The notes under the pieces: generated by a model
The model's input: the letters and a program-made list of their open reading frames with translations, nothing else
What the model was told of the DNA's origin: nothing
The model's database searches: none
Position numbers and translations under genes: made by a program
Shown: positions 22,496 to 34,830 of the stretch, one piece after another
How the letters are laid out: the number at the start of each line of letters is the position of its first letter
Numbering within the stretch: position 1 is the first letter of the stretch
Assembly: GCA_015680905.1 (NCBI GenBank)
Contig: CM027385.1
Coordinates: 76,653,501-76,717,500, forward strand
Direction of reading: 5' to 3'
Length of the DNA stretch: 64,000 nucleotides
From: Coptis chinensis
Taxonomy: Eukaryota > Streptophyta > Magnoliopsida > Ranunculales > Ranunculaceae

Positions 22496-24155
22496 AGTTT
22501 TGTTTTTTTTTGTTTTTTTGTGAAGTGGAAATTTTTATTAATAATGATAACGAGTTTTACAAATGATTAAGACAAATGTGCAACAAGCTACGCCGCAAGT
22601 CTTTTCTGAATGACAAATCTTATTCTTCTAAATGCAAACTCGTTAGAACCAGCTGCCATTACGTTACTATTCACAACTTTCTGCAACCTCTTAAGGAGCT
22701 CAACAGACTGTTGTGCCAAGAAATCGAAAGTGTTAAAACTGAACGGAATGAAACAATGCTGGTTAGCCCTACAAACATCCTCGTGTTTCTCAATCTTTCC
22801 TGCCGCTGCTTTATTAGCTACTTCTCCCACCTCAAAGACTCCATTCCTAAGCCCTACCAACGGAGATGCTCCAGTTACGTACATCAACACATGCATGTTT
22901 CCCCTCAAACCAACTGTAGATCAATACATCCGTAGGCCGAAGCGTCGATCTACCCTCATTCAGATCAGTGAGAAAATTGACAGGAGCCTCCTTTTTTACT
23001 TGTATCCTAGCCCTCCAAAATGCATCACATAAAATGTCTCTAACATGATCATGTCAATATTTGTAACCTGGAAAATGTCTACAATGTACTGCATGGTCCC
23101 CGAAAGCATCCAGTGAACCCTTTTTGCAAACAAGGCATAGACCACTATTAGAGTACAAAGGAATCATAAAACAGTACTGGAGAATAGAACAATACTTTAC
23201 TGGTGACATACACTGTCCAAGTCCCTCCATCAGAATAGCAAGAAGAAAATCCTTTGCATGTTCTGACTGCAGGCATCCAATGACTGCTTTTTGATGAGCA
23301 GATAACTCAAACTCCCTCTCAAGACCAGCACTAATTTTACCGTAGAACACTTCTGCCAAAACTTTTTGTGGTTTTGAGGGGACGGTAGGATTCATAGCCA
23401 GAGAATTGAGGTCAAAATCGGATAGACAGAGACTTTATGCACTGCTAGCAATATCAAGAATCTCATCCAACGATATATATTGGACCACAACTCCTAAGAA
23501 TGTGGTTCTGAAGCTCAGAAGTCTGGCAACGGGAGGCCACAAAAGAAAAAGTAGAGACATCAATGACACAATAAATACCTAACCCACCAAGATGTAATGA
23601 GAGTGTCGATAAACGTCATTGCAAATCACCGAAGCCAGGACCATCAAAAACCACAATACCTTGGAGAACGTACACTGCGGAAATGCTGATCAAAAGTCTT
23701 GGCTGCCACTCTGAAAAAGGATGGTGGACAAGTACGAATTGCAAAGACCAACTGAGAGCGCCCAACAAAAGCTTGTAAGAGCGTTAACTCATATTGTGGA
23801 TCTTCCAATACAGCCAAACGGTCCATCAAAGTCATATCCTTTTCAACACGCTTGCGAGCAAGGCCCATGAAAAATAATGAATCAGTGCTGACCGCACCTC
23901 CAAGCAACCTGGCCCCTGCTGAGGTCGTGACAAATCTGAAGGAAAGAGACCGGGAGTGGGGCGATGTGGGTCCAGTGATGGCCAAAATATCTCAGTTTTA
24001 GCCTCATTAAGAACCAGCCCGTAGGAAGGTCCTTCATTCTGAATCATACCCAAAGCTATCGCCACCTGCTATGTATCTCCGATCAAAGTCCTATCATCTA
24101 GGTACCAAGCCTGTAGCAATAATTGACAATTGGACTGGATTCGTAGAATTAGGGG
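22496..24155 (-). mobile_element. 5'-truncated copy of LINE family B
   Basis: This minus-strand copy starts with a poly(A) tail (T-rich 22496-22519) and matches the C-terminal half of the LINE at 25702-29905 at both DNA and protein level. It encodes the RT thumb region (LVLNEAKTEIFWPSLDPHRP), the zinc knuckle and nuclease region (LVCKKGSLDAFGDHAVHC, then YVTGASPLVGLRNGVFEVGE) and the C-terminus (VNSNVMAAGSNEFAFRRIRF). Frames are broken several times. It ends abruptly near 24155 just after the RT YLDD region, the usual 5' truncation of target-primed reverse transcription. Confidence 0.85.
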
Positions 24156-24313
24156 ATGCTTTACAAATGATTAGGACAAGTGTGCAACAAGTTGCGCTGC
24201 AAGTCCTTTCTAAATGGAAAATCCTGTCCTCCTAAATACAAACTCGTTAGAACCAGCTGTCATTACGTTACTGTCCATAACTTTCTACAACCTCTTAAGG
24301 AGTTCAACCGACT
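24156..24313 (-). mobile_element. Short 3'-end fragment of LINE family B
   Basis: The sequence tttacaaatgattaggacaa onward repeats the 3' end of the preceding copy (22551-22710) at high identity but lacks a poly(A) tail. It stops exactly where the poly(A) tail of LINE A begins (24314). It may be the piece of an older copy into which LINE A inserted. Confidence 0.7.
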
Positions 24314-24479
24314 GTTTTTTTGTTTGGAAATAGATATTTCATTAATAGATAGCAAATAATTTATATAGCTCTGTCTGGACTCTATTGAAACTAAGCTGCA
24401 CTGATCTTGGGACAAGATTATTACAACCCAACGGAAGTCCATACTTTGTTGTTTCAGCCATGAGGTGGGCAGGTTAAAT

Positions 24480-25700
24480 TAGCGACCTTAGGGAGTAGAC
24501 AATCTTAAAGAAGGCAAAAGACATAGACAGAGAGGTAATCTCTTGCAAAAGACTCGACACGTTCCATGATAAGTCTGAACTATCACCCTTAACTGCTTGA
24601 ACTAAGCTTTGGCAGGTAGAGCAAACTACTAACTTATTTATACCCAGAAGAGACGCATGTTCAAGCCCAAGCTTTAGAGCTTGCAGTTCAGATTCTTCTA
24701 CGGAACTGACTGCAATATGCTTGCTTCCTGCATAAGATAAAGGTTTATGCCACTCATTAATGGTAAAACCAGAACCATCATTACTACTAATTGAATTGAA
24801 TCCACCATCTACAGAAAGCAGGAAAGGGTTTCCACATGTTTTTGTGGAATAGAGTACTTGATGTTAACAGGAGGGTGATTCATTAAAATAGATTGTTGTG
24901 CTTGTGTCAAAATTTGTGAAAAGTCAAGCATTTTATAAGCATTGTCAAATATTAGATTATTTCTATCAAACCAAATAAAGTAAGCTACATTAACTAGAGT
25001 AGTGACATAAGCTAAAATATCATCCTTATTTACATAGTGACCAACTATCTTGTTGATTACTTCCTGTACAGTAACAGGAGCATTCCAGGATTCAAAACAA
25101 ATAGCTAGAGGTGAAGCAAACCAAATTTTTGTACAAATCTTAAGACAAGTAAAGATATCATGCTCTATGGTTTCAATGGAAGAATCACATCGTGGGCAAA
25201 TGTCATAAGTACAACTATGCCGATCAAATAAAATTTTACGAGTAGGTAAAATATGCCGCATCATTTTCCATAAAAAAGTGTTAATTCTAAGAGGTGAGTG
25301 AATTTTTCAAATCAAATTCCATTCTTGTTTAAGGAAACCATAATGATTACTATTATTAAGCAAAATAATTCTATCCTTATTAAGAAACCAATGATAAGCA
25401 GATTTTACCAAGAAACAACCATTTTTTTTAAGAGACCAAAACATTTTTTGAGAATGAGTAGGGGATGAATCTTAGTCTGAAGAATAACATCTCTAATATA
25501 AAGTATAAAAAGAATATCAATAATATCATATTTCCAATAAAAAGTTTCATGATCAATCAGGTCAAACACAAAAACAAAGTTGGTATTACAAGTTTGGGGA
25601 CCAAAAGGCTTTTTATTTGGGAGAGATGGAATCCAATTATCCTCCCATATTTTGATGTTATCACCGGTAGATATACTCCAACAAGGTATTAAAGTTATCT
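24480..25700 (-). pseudogene. LINE A C-terminal part: zf-RVT zinc region and RNase H
   Basis: Minus-strand translation resumes after the LINE B insertion with STGDNIKIWEDNWIPSLPNK, typical of the linker after L1 RT. It continues to the zinc-binding region at about 25264 (MMRHILPTRKIL, then CPRCDSSIETIEHDIFTC) and ends in an RNase H domain around 24830-24560 (LLSVDGGFNSISSNDGSG, SSVEESELQALKLGLEHASL). The first Asp and the Glu of the RNase H site are present. The usual ES/TDS motif reads VCSTCQ, so the third acidic residue is lost. Confidence 0.8.
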
Positions 25701-25864
25701 CTTTTTTTTTTTTTTTTTTTTTTTTTGGAAATTTTATTGATAATCGATAAAGAATTTTACAAATAATTAGGACAAGCGTGCAACAAGTCTGGCCAAGAAG
25801 TCCTTTCTGAATAGCAACTCCTATTCTTCTAAAACAAACTCGTTAGAAACAATTTGTCATAACA

Positions 25865-28800
25865 TTATTGTCCATAACTTTTCAAGTCTCTTGAGAAGCT
25901 CAATGTGATTTGTTGTTCCAAGAAACCGAAAGTGTCGAAACTAAACGGAATGAAACAATGCTGGTTAGCCGTGCAAGCTTCCTCATGCTTCTCCATCTTC
26001 CCTGCCGCTGCTCTCTTAGCTGCTCCCCCCGCCTCAAAGACTCCATTCCCAAGCCCTACCAACGGAGAGGCTCCAGTTACATCAACACATGCATGTCTCC
26101 CCTCAGACCAACTGTATATCAATATATCCGCAGGTCGAAGTGTGGATCTTCCCTCATTCGGATCAGTGAGAAAATTCACAGGAGCTTCCTTCTTCACTTG
26201 TACCCCAGCCCTCCAAAATGCATCACATACAATATCTCTGACATGATCATGTCGGTATTTGAAACCTGGAAAATATCTACAGTGTGCTGCATGGTCTCCA
26301 AAAGCATCTAGTCTACTCTTTTTGCAAACAGGGCATAGACCACCATCAGAGTACAAAGGAATCATGAGACGGTACCGGAGAATATAATGATACTCCACTG
26401 ACGACATATGCTGTCCAAGTCCCTCCATCGGAATAGCAAGTAGAAAGTCCTTTTGCGTGTTACATTTGCAAGCATCCAACGACCGCTTTCGACGAAAGCA
26501 GATAACCACAAACTCCCTCTCAAGACCAAAGGCAATCTTACTATAGAACGCTTCCGCCAAAACTTTTTGTGGTTTTGAGGGGCGGTAGCATTCCGACCAT
26601 AGAACGAGGTCAAAATCGGGTAGACAAAGACTCATTGACCGCTAGCAACATCAAGAATCTCATCCAAAGGCACTGGCCCACAACTCCTAAGAATGTGGTT
26701 CTGAAGCTCAGACGTCTGACAACGGGAGGCCATAAAAGCAAAAGTAGAGACATCAGTGGCACAATAAATACCTAACCCACCCAGATGTAATGGGAGTGTC
26801 GATAAACGCCACTGCAAATCACCGAAGTTAGGACCATCAGAAACCACAATGCCCTGGAGAACACTGCGGAGATGCCGATCAAACGTCTTAGCTGCCTCTC
26901 TAAAAAGGGATGGTGGACAAGTACGAATCGCAAATACCAACTTAGAGAGCCCAGCACAAGCCCGTAAGAGAGCTAACTCACACTGTGGATCGTCTAATAT
27001 AGCTAAGCGGTCCATCAAAGTCACAACCTTTTCAACACGCTTGCAAGCAAGGCCCCTAACAAATGATGGATCAGTACTGACTGCACCTCCAAGCAACCTG
27101 ACTCCCTGCTGAGGGCGGGACAAATCTGAAGGAAAGAGACCAGGAGTGGAGCGACGTGGATCCAATGATGGCCAAAATAGCTCAGTTTTAGCCACATTAA
27201 GAACCAGCCCATAAGAAGGTCCTTCTTCCTGAATCATACTCAAAGCTGTCGCCACTTTGCGTATCTCCAATCAGAGTCCCATCATCTAGATACCAAGCAT
27301 GTAGCAACGATGACAACAGGACTGGATCCGCGAGAATCCGGGGATGCAACACCCGTGCAAATAGAAGGGGACCCAAAGTGGTCGCCTTTTTTGGACCCGA
27401 AGAGAGACCATATGTAGCTATCCCCATATATATAACCTCGCAGGTTGACAATACAAGTACTCAACCCAAGGGAAATAGTCAGGCAACGGATACTTAACCT
27501 CTCTCAACATAGTAGTCGATCAACCATGTTAAAGGCGTTCTGAAAATCTACAAGCAAAGATCGAAAAGAGAGGTAATCGCGTTAGCATACACTATCGCGG
27601 TTGACAAATGCAAAATCGCTTCGCACCACCGTAAACACCAACCCCATAATCGAAAATCCCGCAAGTATCCTACCACATCTTGGGAAACTCCTTTCATTGC
27701 AATCTTGGAGACCAAACGGCGCCAAACCATCCCTACGACTATAGGGCCGAATACTATTATCCGGCGAGAAGTGGAGTAAAGCGGAGCACTCATGAATGAA
27801 TTACGCTCGCTAGCGGTGTGGACATCGCCCTTGTAACCAAAGATTCACCATTGGGTCAATGCATCTAGCAAATCGACGATATATAGGCTGCAGCCCCACT
27901 CATGGCATCCAACAAATGCTGAGCTCGAAGACCATCACGACCACAAGAAGTACCCTTTGGAAATGACCGAATACATGACAATAGGGCATCTCTCTCTACC
28001 ACTAAAGGAGGCTCAAAGAAAAGGCGGTCGGTCTCACGGTGGTTGTCGATCGGGTGTTTCTCCTCTAATGCACATATAGTCTGCAGTATTGGAGGCAACT
28101 CCTGGCGATGATAACACTTTGACCGGCCGCAACAAAATGTCCATCGACAACTTTTCAGAGAAACGGCGACTCACATTCTGAGTGGAGGCAGATTTCCTGG
28201 TCGGCTGGACTAAAGGAGACTCTGTTACAGACTCTAAGAGACGAAACATACCGCCAGGCTCATTCCATGTCGTCAAAGCATGGAGAATCTATTTTTGCTG
28301 AAAGTTTTTCCTAGTGCGTAACGGCGTTCACGACGACGTGGTCGGAAAAACTGCGGAGAGTGCAACGCGGCAAGAGGAGGAGACGAACCCAAGACATAAC
28401 TGAACTAGGATCAGTTGTAATATCCCAGAGAGCCGATTTCAGTGCACCTGAAAATGCCAATCGACAAGCACGTGGTATACTTTTCACGGTTCGGAAAGGT
28501 ATACGAAATGCATTATCCAGTAATTTCTCATTAAGAGAAGAAGGGACAACAAGCGGATCAGGGGTATCACCAACACCCCTCTGTGTCGTGGATGCAAGAT
28601 CTGTAGTGTCGGGCTTAGGAGGCGGCTGTGGTATGCCCACAATGAAACATGGGGATTCCCCATTCTCCAACAAAATAGGTGGTGGTATGATAGCATCTGG
28701 ATGACGGCACGGTATACCAAATGCGTGGATACCCAGACAACGACCACACATCCATTTGTCTATAGACTTTAAGGAATTCTCCAATAACAAATACAAATCA

Positions 28801-29015
28801 CAATCATCCTTAAGTTCATCCCATACCCTATCAATACTCAACTGACAACCTACATGTTGTTTATCAAAATGCGTGAGAAAGTAGGGAATAGTAAAGCCAT
28901 TACTGTTAACCCCATTAGTGCATCCATGACGATCACGGAAAGGGCAATGAACACGTTTCTTAAGAGGCAGGACAATAGAACCAGAAGAAACAACTTTCTT
29001 CTTTCTCATATCCAA
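25865..29015 (-). pseudogene. LINE B protein: zinc fingers, reverse transcriptase, CCHC and RLE-like nuclease
   Basis: Domains in minus-strand order: zinc-finger candidates near the start (CPFRDRHGCTNG with HFDKQH; CGRCLGIHAFGIPCRH); RT start FPKGTSCGRDGLRAQHLLDA; fingers-region motif IVVGMVWRRLVSKIAMKGVS; a degenerate GxxxGDPLGPLLFA-like region; RT motif C WYLDDGTLIG (about 27300); thumb LVLNVAKTELFWPSLDPRRS; then CPVCKKSRLDAFGDHAAHC, RHDHVRD, and RPADILIYSWSEGRHACVDV. The last three resemble the CCHC knuckle, RHN/RHD and K/RPD-x(12-14)-D motifs of R2-type retrotransposons. The frame is broken at about 28300, 28070, 27830, 27500 and 27230, so the copy is dead. The RLE assignment is inference from the motif order. 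Confidence 0.8.
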
Positions 29016-29905
29016 ATCCTGTCAACAACTCGACAAAACCCAAATCCAATCAAACAAAACCCAACATAAGCAAATCCCCAATCCTGTCAGCAAAACTACA
29101 AATTCCACACCTCATCCCATCAACACACAAAACCTAAACCAAAACCTCTCCGATAGAAAAGTTTATCTCTGACAGCCACAAAAACCCAACGAATGAGTTC
29201 ACCAAGGCAACCCAAACCTAACAAACCTAATACAAGTCCTTTCCTACCCCAAACCACCCCGAATCAGTTGCGGGAGGTAGTGGTAGAATCCAACAAAATG
29301 ATAAAGCTCCTCGAGTGTTTGGCGGTGGGGATATAGCGGTGTGGCAATAGTGTGTGGCTTGATGAGGAAGGAGGGTAGTGTGATCTTGGTGGTTGATGGT
29401 GTTGCGGTGATGAGGAGGATTGGTTATGGACCGAGAAGCCGGAGTACAAATCAAAATCGGTCTTCTTGGTTTTGGCTCTTTGGAAGGTGGCGGTGGAAGC
29501 AACAGTCATTCTTGATGGGAGGAGGTGGTCGGGGGTTGTGGTAGTGATTTGGAAGGTGATTCGGCGGTGGTGTGGTGGAGGGGCGAGGTGATGGGGATGC
29601 AGCAGCAGCAAGGTTGGGTTTAGATCGGTGGAAGAAGAGGGTGGAGGATTAATGGTGTTGGGGGCAGCTGGTGCTGGTGGGAGGTGGTTGAGAAGAAGGT
29701 TGAGTCGCTGAAGACCAGTTGGGATTAGGGGGGGGACGGTGGTGGTGGCTGTAGGCGGTGGTCGGGTTTCCAGATCTGGGGTTTAAAGGAGGCGGTGGTG
29801 GTGGCAGCGATGAGGTGCCATGTCGGGTGGTTTATGGGGGCGGCAGTGGGAGGTGGTGGTGAGGGTGTGGGCAGCACAAGCGGTTTAGGGTTTAGGGTTA
29901 CATTT
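29016..29905 (-). other. LINE B 5' leader
   Basis: On the minus strand this is C-rich, A-rich, G-poor sequence full of cacc and ccacc runs. Pro/His-rich open frames on that strand have no family signature and are best read as compositional. Translation of the LINE B protein probably starts at 29015. Confidence 0.55.
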
Positions 29906-29944
29906 TTCAACAGATTTTGGATAAAAGGGATTTATTTTGGGAAT

Positions 29945-31300
29945 AAAAAGTGTTTAAACCCATAGCCCCCATTGATTTTTTTGGTACAACACTAGTTCCA
30001 ACTGATCATATGTATTTTATCATGATCAGCCTCATTTGTTCCCCACCAGAAATTTGGATTAAGCATGTCCAAATTATGGCAAATAGATTTAGGAAAAAGG
30101 TTAGTCTGCATAGAGTAAATAGGAATAGTGGAAGTATCATTTTTAATTAAAGTACCTCTACCAGCAAAAGAAAGAAGTTTCGAATTCCAAGAAGATATTT
30201 TAGCAGAGATATTTCTAATAACTTTATTAGTACTAACCATATTTGGTTTATTAGGATTAAAATTAATGCCTAAATAAATATTATTAGAATTAGAAAGGGG
30301 GATTTTCATAATTCTAGACAAGAGTTTCTTATGTCGATGGTGTACACTGTGACTAAAAAGAAGGGAAGACTTATTAAAATTAACTTGTTGACCGGACATC
30401 AAACAATACTCATTCATGCATTGTAAAAGAGTATGAGCTTCATTAATATTAGCTCTAATAAATATGAAACAATCATCAGCAACCATGAGGTGTGTTATAG
30501 GAGGAGCATGCCTGGCTATACATATACCATGCAGATTATTATTAGCTTGAAGATTGGAAATATGCCTAGAAAAATACTCAGAACAAAGAATAAAAATGAA
30601 AGGGGAGAAGGGCCAGATCACCCTGCCGTAATCCCCTTGATGCAGAGAACTTACGGAAGGGGGAACCATTCAAGTTAATAGAGAAAGATGAGGTAGTAAT
30701 ACAAATAGCAATCCAATCAATCCATTTTTGACAAAACCCAAAGTGTTGCAAAACTTTGAAAAGAAAAGGCCATTCGATTTGATCAAAAGCTTTATGCATG
30801 TCTAACTTGATAGCCATATATCCTTGCACACATATTTTCTGTTTTAGCTTTTGAAGAATCTCTTGTAGAATGATAGTATTATCATATATTTGTCTATGTT
30901 TTACAAATGCAGATTGATGAGGAGAGATTAAATCAGGAAGGAGATGTTTAAGTTTATTGGCTAAAATCTTAGATAAAAGCCTATATATGATATTACATAA
31001 ACTAATAGGCCTAAAGTTTTTCACCTGATTTGGGTTTGGAACTTTAGGAATAAGGGTAAGATTTGTATGATTAAAGGATTGGAGCTAAGAGTTATTTGAG
31101 AAAAAATCTTGCATAACATGAAACAAATCATCTTTTAAAAGAAGCCAATTATCTTGGTAAAACAGAAGCGTAAACCTATCTGACCTAGGTGCCTTGCAGG
31201 GTTCCATAGCAAACAAAGCCTCATGTAACTCATCAATGGTGACATGCATAATAAGATTATTATTATCAACACTACTGACAATATTAGGAATACAAGACAT
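29945..31300 (-). pseudogene. LINE A reverse transcriptase
   Basis: Minus-strand frames carry the L1 RT landmarks in order: EALFAMEPCKAPRSDRFT (31250 region), FRPISLCNIIYRLLSKILAN, motif A KLDMHKAFDQIEW, RGLRQGD (about 30600), motif C MVADDCFIF (about 30490) and CLMSGQQVNFNKSS. A frameshift follows RGLRQGD and stops lie near 31080 and after HMISWN (29992). At about 29950 the frame still reads a NGGYGF motif, and then LINE B begins. Confidence 0.85.
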
Positions 31301-32526
31301 CTAATCAGGAATAATAGGATTACTAGTAGTAAATAAGGTATTAAACAAATCTACAATGTGGTTACCAATGTCTTTGCTATTATCAAACCAATTATCATTA
31401 TCATCTTTCACAAACAAAATCTTATTAAGACTCCTTCTACGGTTAGCAGAATTATGAAAAAAATTTGTATTGTTGTCACCCAAAGATAGCTTCAAATATC
31501 TAGATTTATCTCTCCAGAAAGCCTCTTGTCGAGAGTTGAGATCATGGATCTTATTCTTAATCTCATTTTCCACAGCAATGGTGTTGTAAGTAGGATCAGA
31601 AAGTTGAATGTGACTCAAAGTTTGAAGAAGATGTTGAACTTCAAAATCCAATTTTGGAAAGTGATGTTTGTTCCATGAACAAAGATTTTTTGTGACAGTT
31701 AGCATATTATCTAGAAAGTTTTGAGAAGAAGAGTAATCAGATACATTCCAGCTATCTTCCACCACATTTTTATAGGAAGGATCCATAGTCCAGGAGGATT
31801 GAAACATAAAAGGTTTTTTAGTTTTGTTATTAGAGGGATTTGTATAAAAAATTATCATACTATGGTCGGAGTGAATAATAGGTAAGGTGAAAATAGTAGC
31901 ATTTGGGAAAGTGGTAAGACCTGAACTGTTAAGGAGAGCTTTATCAATTCTTTCTTTAGTGAGCTCGAACAAAGTTTGATTATTTGTCCAAGTAAAAGAT
32001 ACCCCAACAAACCCAAGATCAGATAGGTTAGCTTTATTGATCAAAGCATTGAGTTCACTAGAATATCTCATAATTTGGAAAGGTTTGCCAAATTTTTCCC
32101 AGGGATGTTGCATCTCATTGAAGTCCCCAATGAGCATCCAATCTTCAGTAATGTGTGGACATTGGGTTTTGAGGTGATTCCAGAACAGCCACCTATCCTT
32201 AGGTTGTAGTGGTGCATAGATGAAAGAAATGAAAAAGTGTTTCCGACTATGTGGTGAGATTAAAACAACATGTATGATATTTTGAGAGGTGAAAAGGACT
32301 TGCATTTTAATATTATTGTTCCATATTAACCAAAGTCCCCCAGTAAAACCATTTGCAGGGACAACTACTTTGTTAATAAAGGGAAGTTTTGAAAGTCTGA
32401 TGGTACTTGCATGCATGTTAGCTTTTGTCTCCATGAGAAAACAAATGTCAAATTTATGTTTCAGATGTTGTTTAAGAAGATAATTTACAGTAGATGGTTT
32501 TTTGCTACCTCGACAATTCCATGATC
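31301..32526 (-). pseudogene. LINE A AP endonuclease domain (ORF2 start)
   Basis: The domain starts with SWNCRGSKK (about 32520) and shows METK (catalytic Glu, 32434), IGDFNEM, FTWTNNQ and HSDHSMIIF (the SDH motif), as in the exonuclease-endonuclease-phosphatase fold of L1 elements, which nicks target DNA. A TGA codon lies directly before SWNCRG, where the start Met would be expected. Downstream the coding sequence passes into the RT linker with one stop at about 31301. Confidence 0.88.
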
Positions 32527-33540
32527 AAATTTTCAAAGCAAAGGAGGGGGCCACGGATGAAAAAACACAACTAACTTAGGAAAAAGCGTTACAAAACTAT
32601 GATCTAACACAGTGGTAAAATGAGGGACAAGTAGAAAAGATAATGTACTATTCGTAGGAAGAGGTACCTGGTGATTGGGTGGGATGTGCAGATCAGTAAA
32701 ACTCGAGGAAGCCACTTCTTGAGTAACAGAGACAACATAGATGCGAGTAGATTCAGCAACATTAATTACTGTTATTGCCTTTTGAAGTTGTAGATTGTAG
32801 AAAGTATACTTCAAAGATTTGTAAGAAGTTGAGGTTCATCCTAGATTGTTTAAAGTTGAGAGATTGAGAGTTTAGAGAAGAAGGTAGACTCTTAGTTTAG
32901 GACTTGGCTAATTTAGTTGTGAATGAAAACATTGAAAAGTAAGTTGTTGGAGATTGAAATGACTCAAAACATTGAAAGCAAATGATTGAATGAAAGATTG
33001 AAACAAGAAGAACAAGGAAATAATGATTTATTGAAATAAACAAGATAAAATAACAAGATTGAAATACAAGAAAATAAAGAATAATAAAGTAAAACTTAAA
33101 TTGAAAAACAAGACTATGAAAAGGAAAAGAAAACCAAATGGTTTGGATCCTAACATAATGGATGCGTTCGCTCTCCTTTGCTTTTTGATTATATACCCCT
33201 CTTTTTGCCAATTACAGATTTGTCCTCATCCATTCTAAACTAGACATCTCACTCATTTCACTTTCACTTTTGCTTTTCCATTTGCTTTATGGGTGCATTC
33301 TTGACCAAGATAGGTTTAGGGAAAAATCTTCATAATTTTTGGTATTCTGATTTGAGTCCTTTGACTATTGGCTTTGATCGGTTGACTTGACTTTTTCAGC
33401 ACTTTTCCATAATAGCTACTGGTCTTCATAATAAGCATGATTAATGCTCCTTTTGGTGCTAAAATGCAGCTTTTATGATAAGTGGTCTGAAATACTCCTT
33501 AACCTGAAAAGGGCCGTAAAAGCTATGAGTTGTGTTTTCG
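32527..33540. other. ORF1-ORF2 interval of LINE A with a probable insertion
   Basis: The frame 32814-32533 (minus) still looks like ORF1 tail or intergenic LINE sequence. About 32820-33540 is AT-rich and differs in character from its neighbours; it may be an inserted element, but I could not identify termini. Confidence 0.35.
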
Positions 33541-34799
33541 TTAAGGGTATGATGGACTGTAATGCATTAATAAAAGGTTAATAAAATATATATTTGGGAG
33601 CTGATCACTTTCCATGCATTGCTCAAGGGGGGTGCAATCCACAGCTGTATATGCACAACCTTCAGTTTCAGTATCATAAAATAACCTCCTCTTCTTAAGT
33701 GGAGGAGAGAACACAAAGATTGTTTTTTTTTTGTCTTCATCATCTTTGTCGCATGGGTGTTTTTTGCTTGTTGGAGATAGGTTAGGGGGTGTGGAAGGTG
33801 GAGTGTTTGGAGAAATAAGACCGTTATTGGCATTGTTCATACATGTTGAGTCAATATTCATCAATTTGTCATCAGCATCTGATGTGGCATTGAGTGTAGC
33901 GGTATGCTCAATTTGTTGCTCCACTTGTCTTGGCTGCGTCAGACTAGATGATGCATTACCCTTTTCACTTGTGTCTGGTTTTGTTAGATGAAAGTTTTCT
34001 TGCACAATTGCTGCCTTGGGTAGCAAGGGAGCCTTGCCAAGTGTTGAGGCTTTACTTTTTTTTGTTGATTCGGTACGCCAGATTGAGTTGTGGTAGTTCA
34101 AGTCCGGTGGCGCTCTCCGGTGTCTAGCTGAGAAGTTTTTTGACACGCCACCCTTTAACCAGCTATTGTATCATCTTTTATTGATCATATTTTTTGCCCA
34201 GCTGATGGACTCCTTTGCACTGCATGAAATTTTTTCATGCCTAAGTCGCTCGCATTCAAAGCAAAACAATTCTAACTTCTCAATTTTGGTAGGAAATGAG
34301 AGTAAATTAAAGTGTTTAGCTTGTGCTACAGCTTGCATTGGGAGAGGTTTGTTTGCATGCAGAATAACTCGTATTCTCATTTAAGCACCATCTCGATCGA
34401 AATGAGGGATCAACCATTTTTACTTCACCTATTGAGGCACCAAGAGATTTGCCAGTCGTTGTTGTAAATCTTTCAAACAGAATGCGAAAGATTTGTATCC
34501 AAAGAGGCATTGAGTAAAAATCGATTTTCTCTGGTGGTTTATCTTGTTCCCAGGCTTTAAAGGATTATATGACCTCCAATAATCCATGGTCCAGCGTGCA
34601 ACACATGGTTAAGATTGTCTTGTGATTCAAAGTCAAACAGGAAAAGGCCAGATTTGATGATACTGAAACTGAAGTTGGATAGCCCCCATTGCATCTGAAG
34701 TTGAAGCTGTATGTACTTTTCCGTGAAAGCTCGATGTGTAATGAGTTTCCCATAGGCCTTGAGCTTCCAGATTTGTAAGACGTTCTCATCCTCATCCAC
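33541..34799 (-). pseudogene. LINE A ORF1 (DUF4283 and CCHC knuckle)
   Basis: The minus strand reads through three frames. 34799 onward gives a DUF4283-type RNA-binding region (MDEDENVLQIWKLKAYGKLI, then LFDFESQDNLNHVLHAGPWI). About 34560-34400 continues with WEQDKPPEKIDFYSMPLWIQ. About 34380 gives RVILHANKPLPMQ and the zinc knuckle CFECERLRHEKISC (C-x2-C-x4-H-x4-C). A Ser/Thr/Pro-rich tail follows (34146-33541). These are the parts of a plant L1 ORF1 nucleic-acid chaperone in the right order. At least two frameshifts separate them. Confidence 0.8.
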
Positions 34800-34830
34800 T
34801 TGTGGAAGTTTTGCTACCTCACAAGCTCAA

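Larger units (their letters stand above)
25702..29905 (-). mobile_element. LINE B: full-length RLE-type-like retrotransposon inserted in LINE A
   Basis: The element starts (minus) near 29905 with CCCTAAACCCTAAACC and ends with a 25-base poly(A) tail (T 25702-25726). It has one long, now broken reading frame (29015-25865) and a GC-rich 5' leader. It lies within the RT-to-RNase H interval of LINE A, so it is younger than LINE A. Two further partial copies lie at 22496-24313. No AP endonuclease is encoded. The 5' boundary is uncertain by about 60 bp. Confidence 0.85.
24314..34830 (-). mobile_element. LINE A: L1-type retrotransposon, split by LINE B
   Basis: In minus-strand order the element has ORF1 (34799-33541), AP endonuclease (32526-31301), reverse transcriptase (31300-29945), then after the LINE B insertion the linker, zf-RVT-type zinc region and RNase H (25700-24480), and a short T-rich tail at 24314-24320. 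This is the classic domain order of plant L1 elements. It is inactive: a stop precedes the endonuclease, there are frameshifts in RT, and about 70-80 residues seem to be missing at the LINE B insertion point. Target duplications were not found. Confidence 0.85.

Noticed and set aside
25465..25692. 75-codon plus-strand frame
   Set aside because: Antisense to the LINE A linker region, which has clear family similarity on the minus strand.
29227..29910. Pro/His-rich minus-strand frames as a second LINE B protein
   Set aside because: Low-complexity C-rich leader with no conserved motif.
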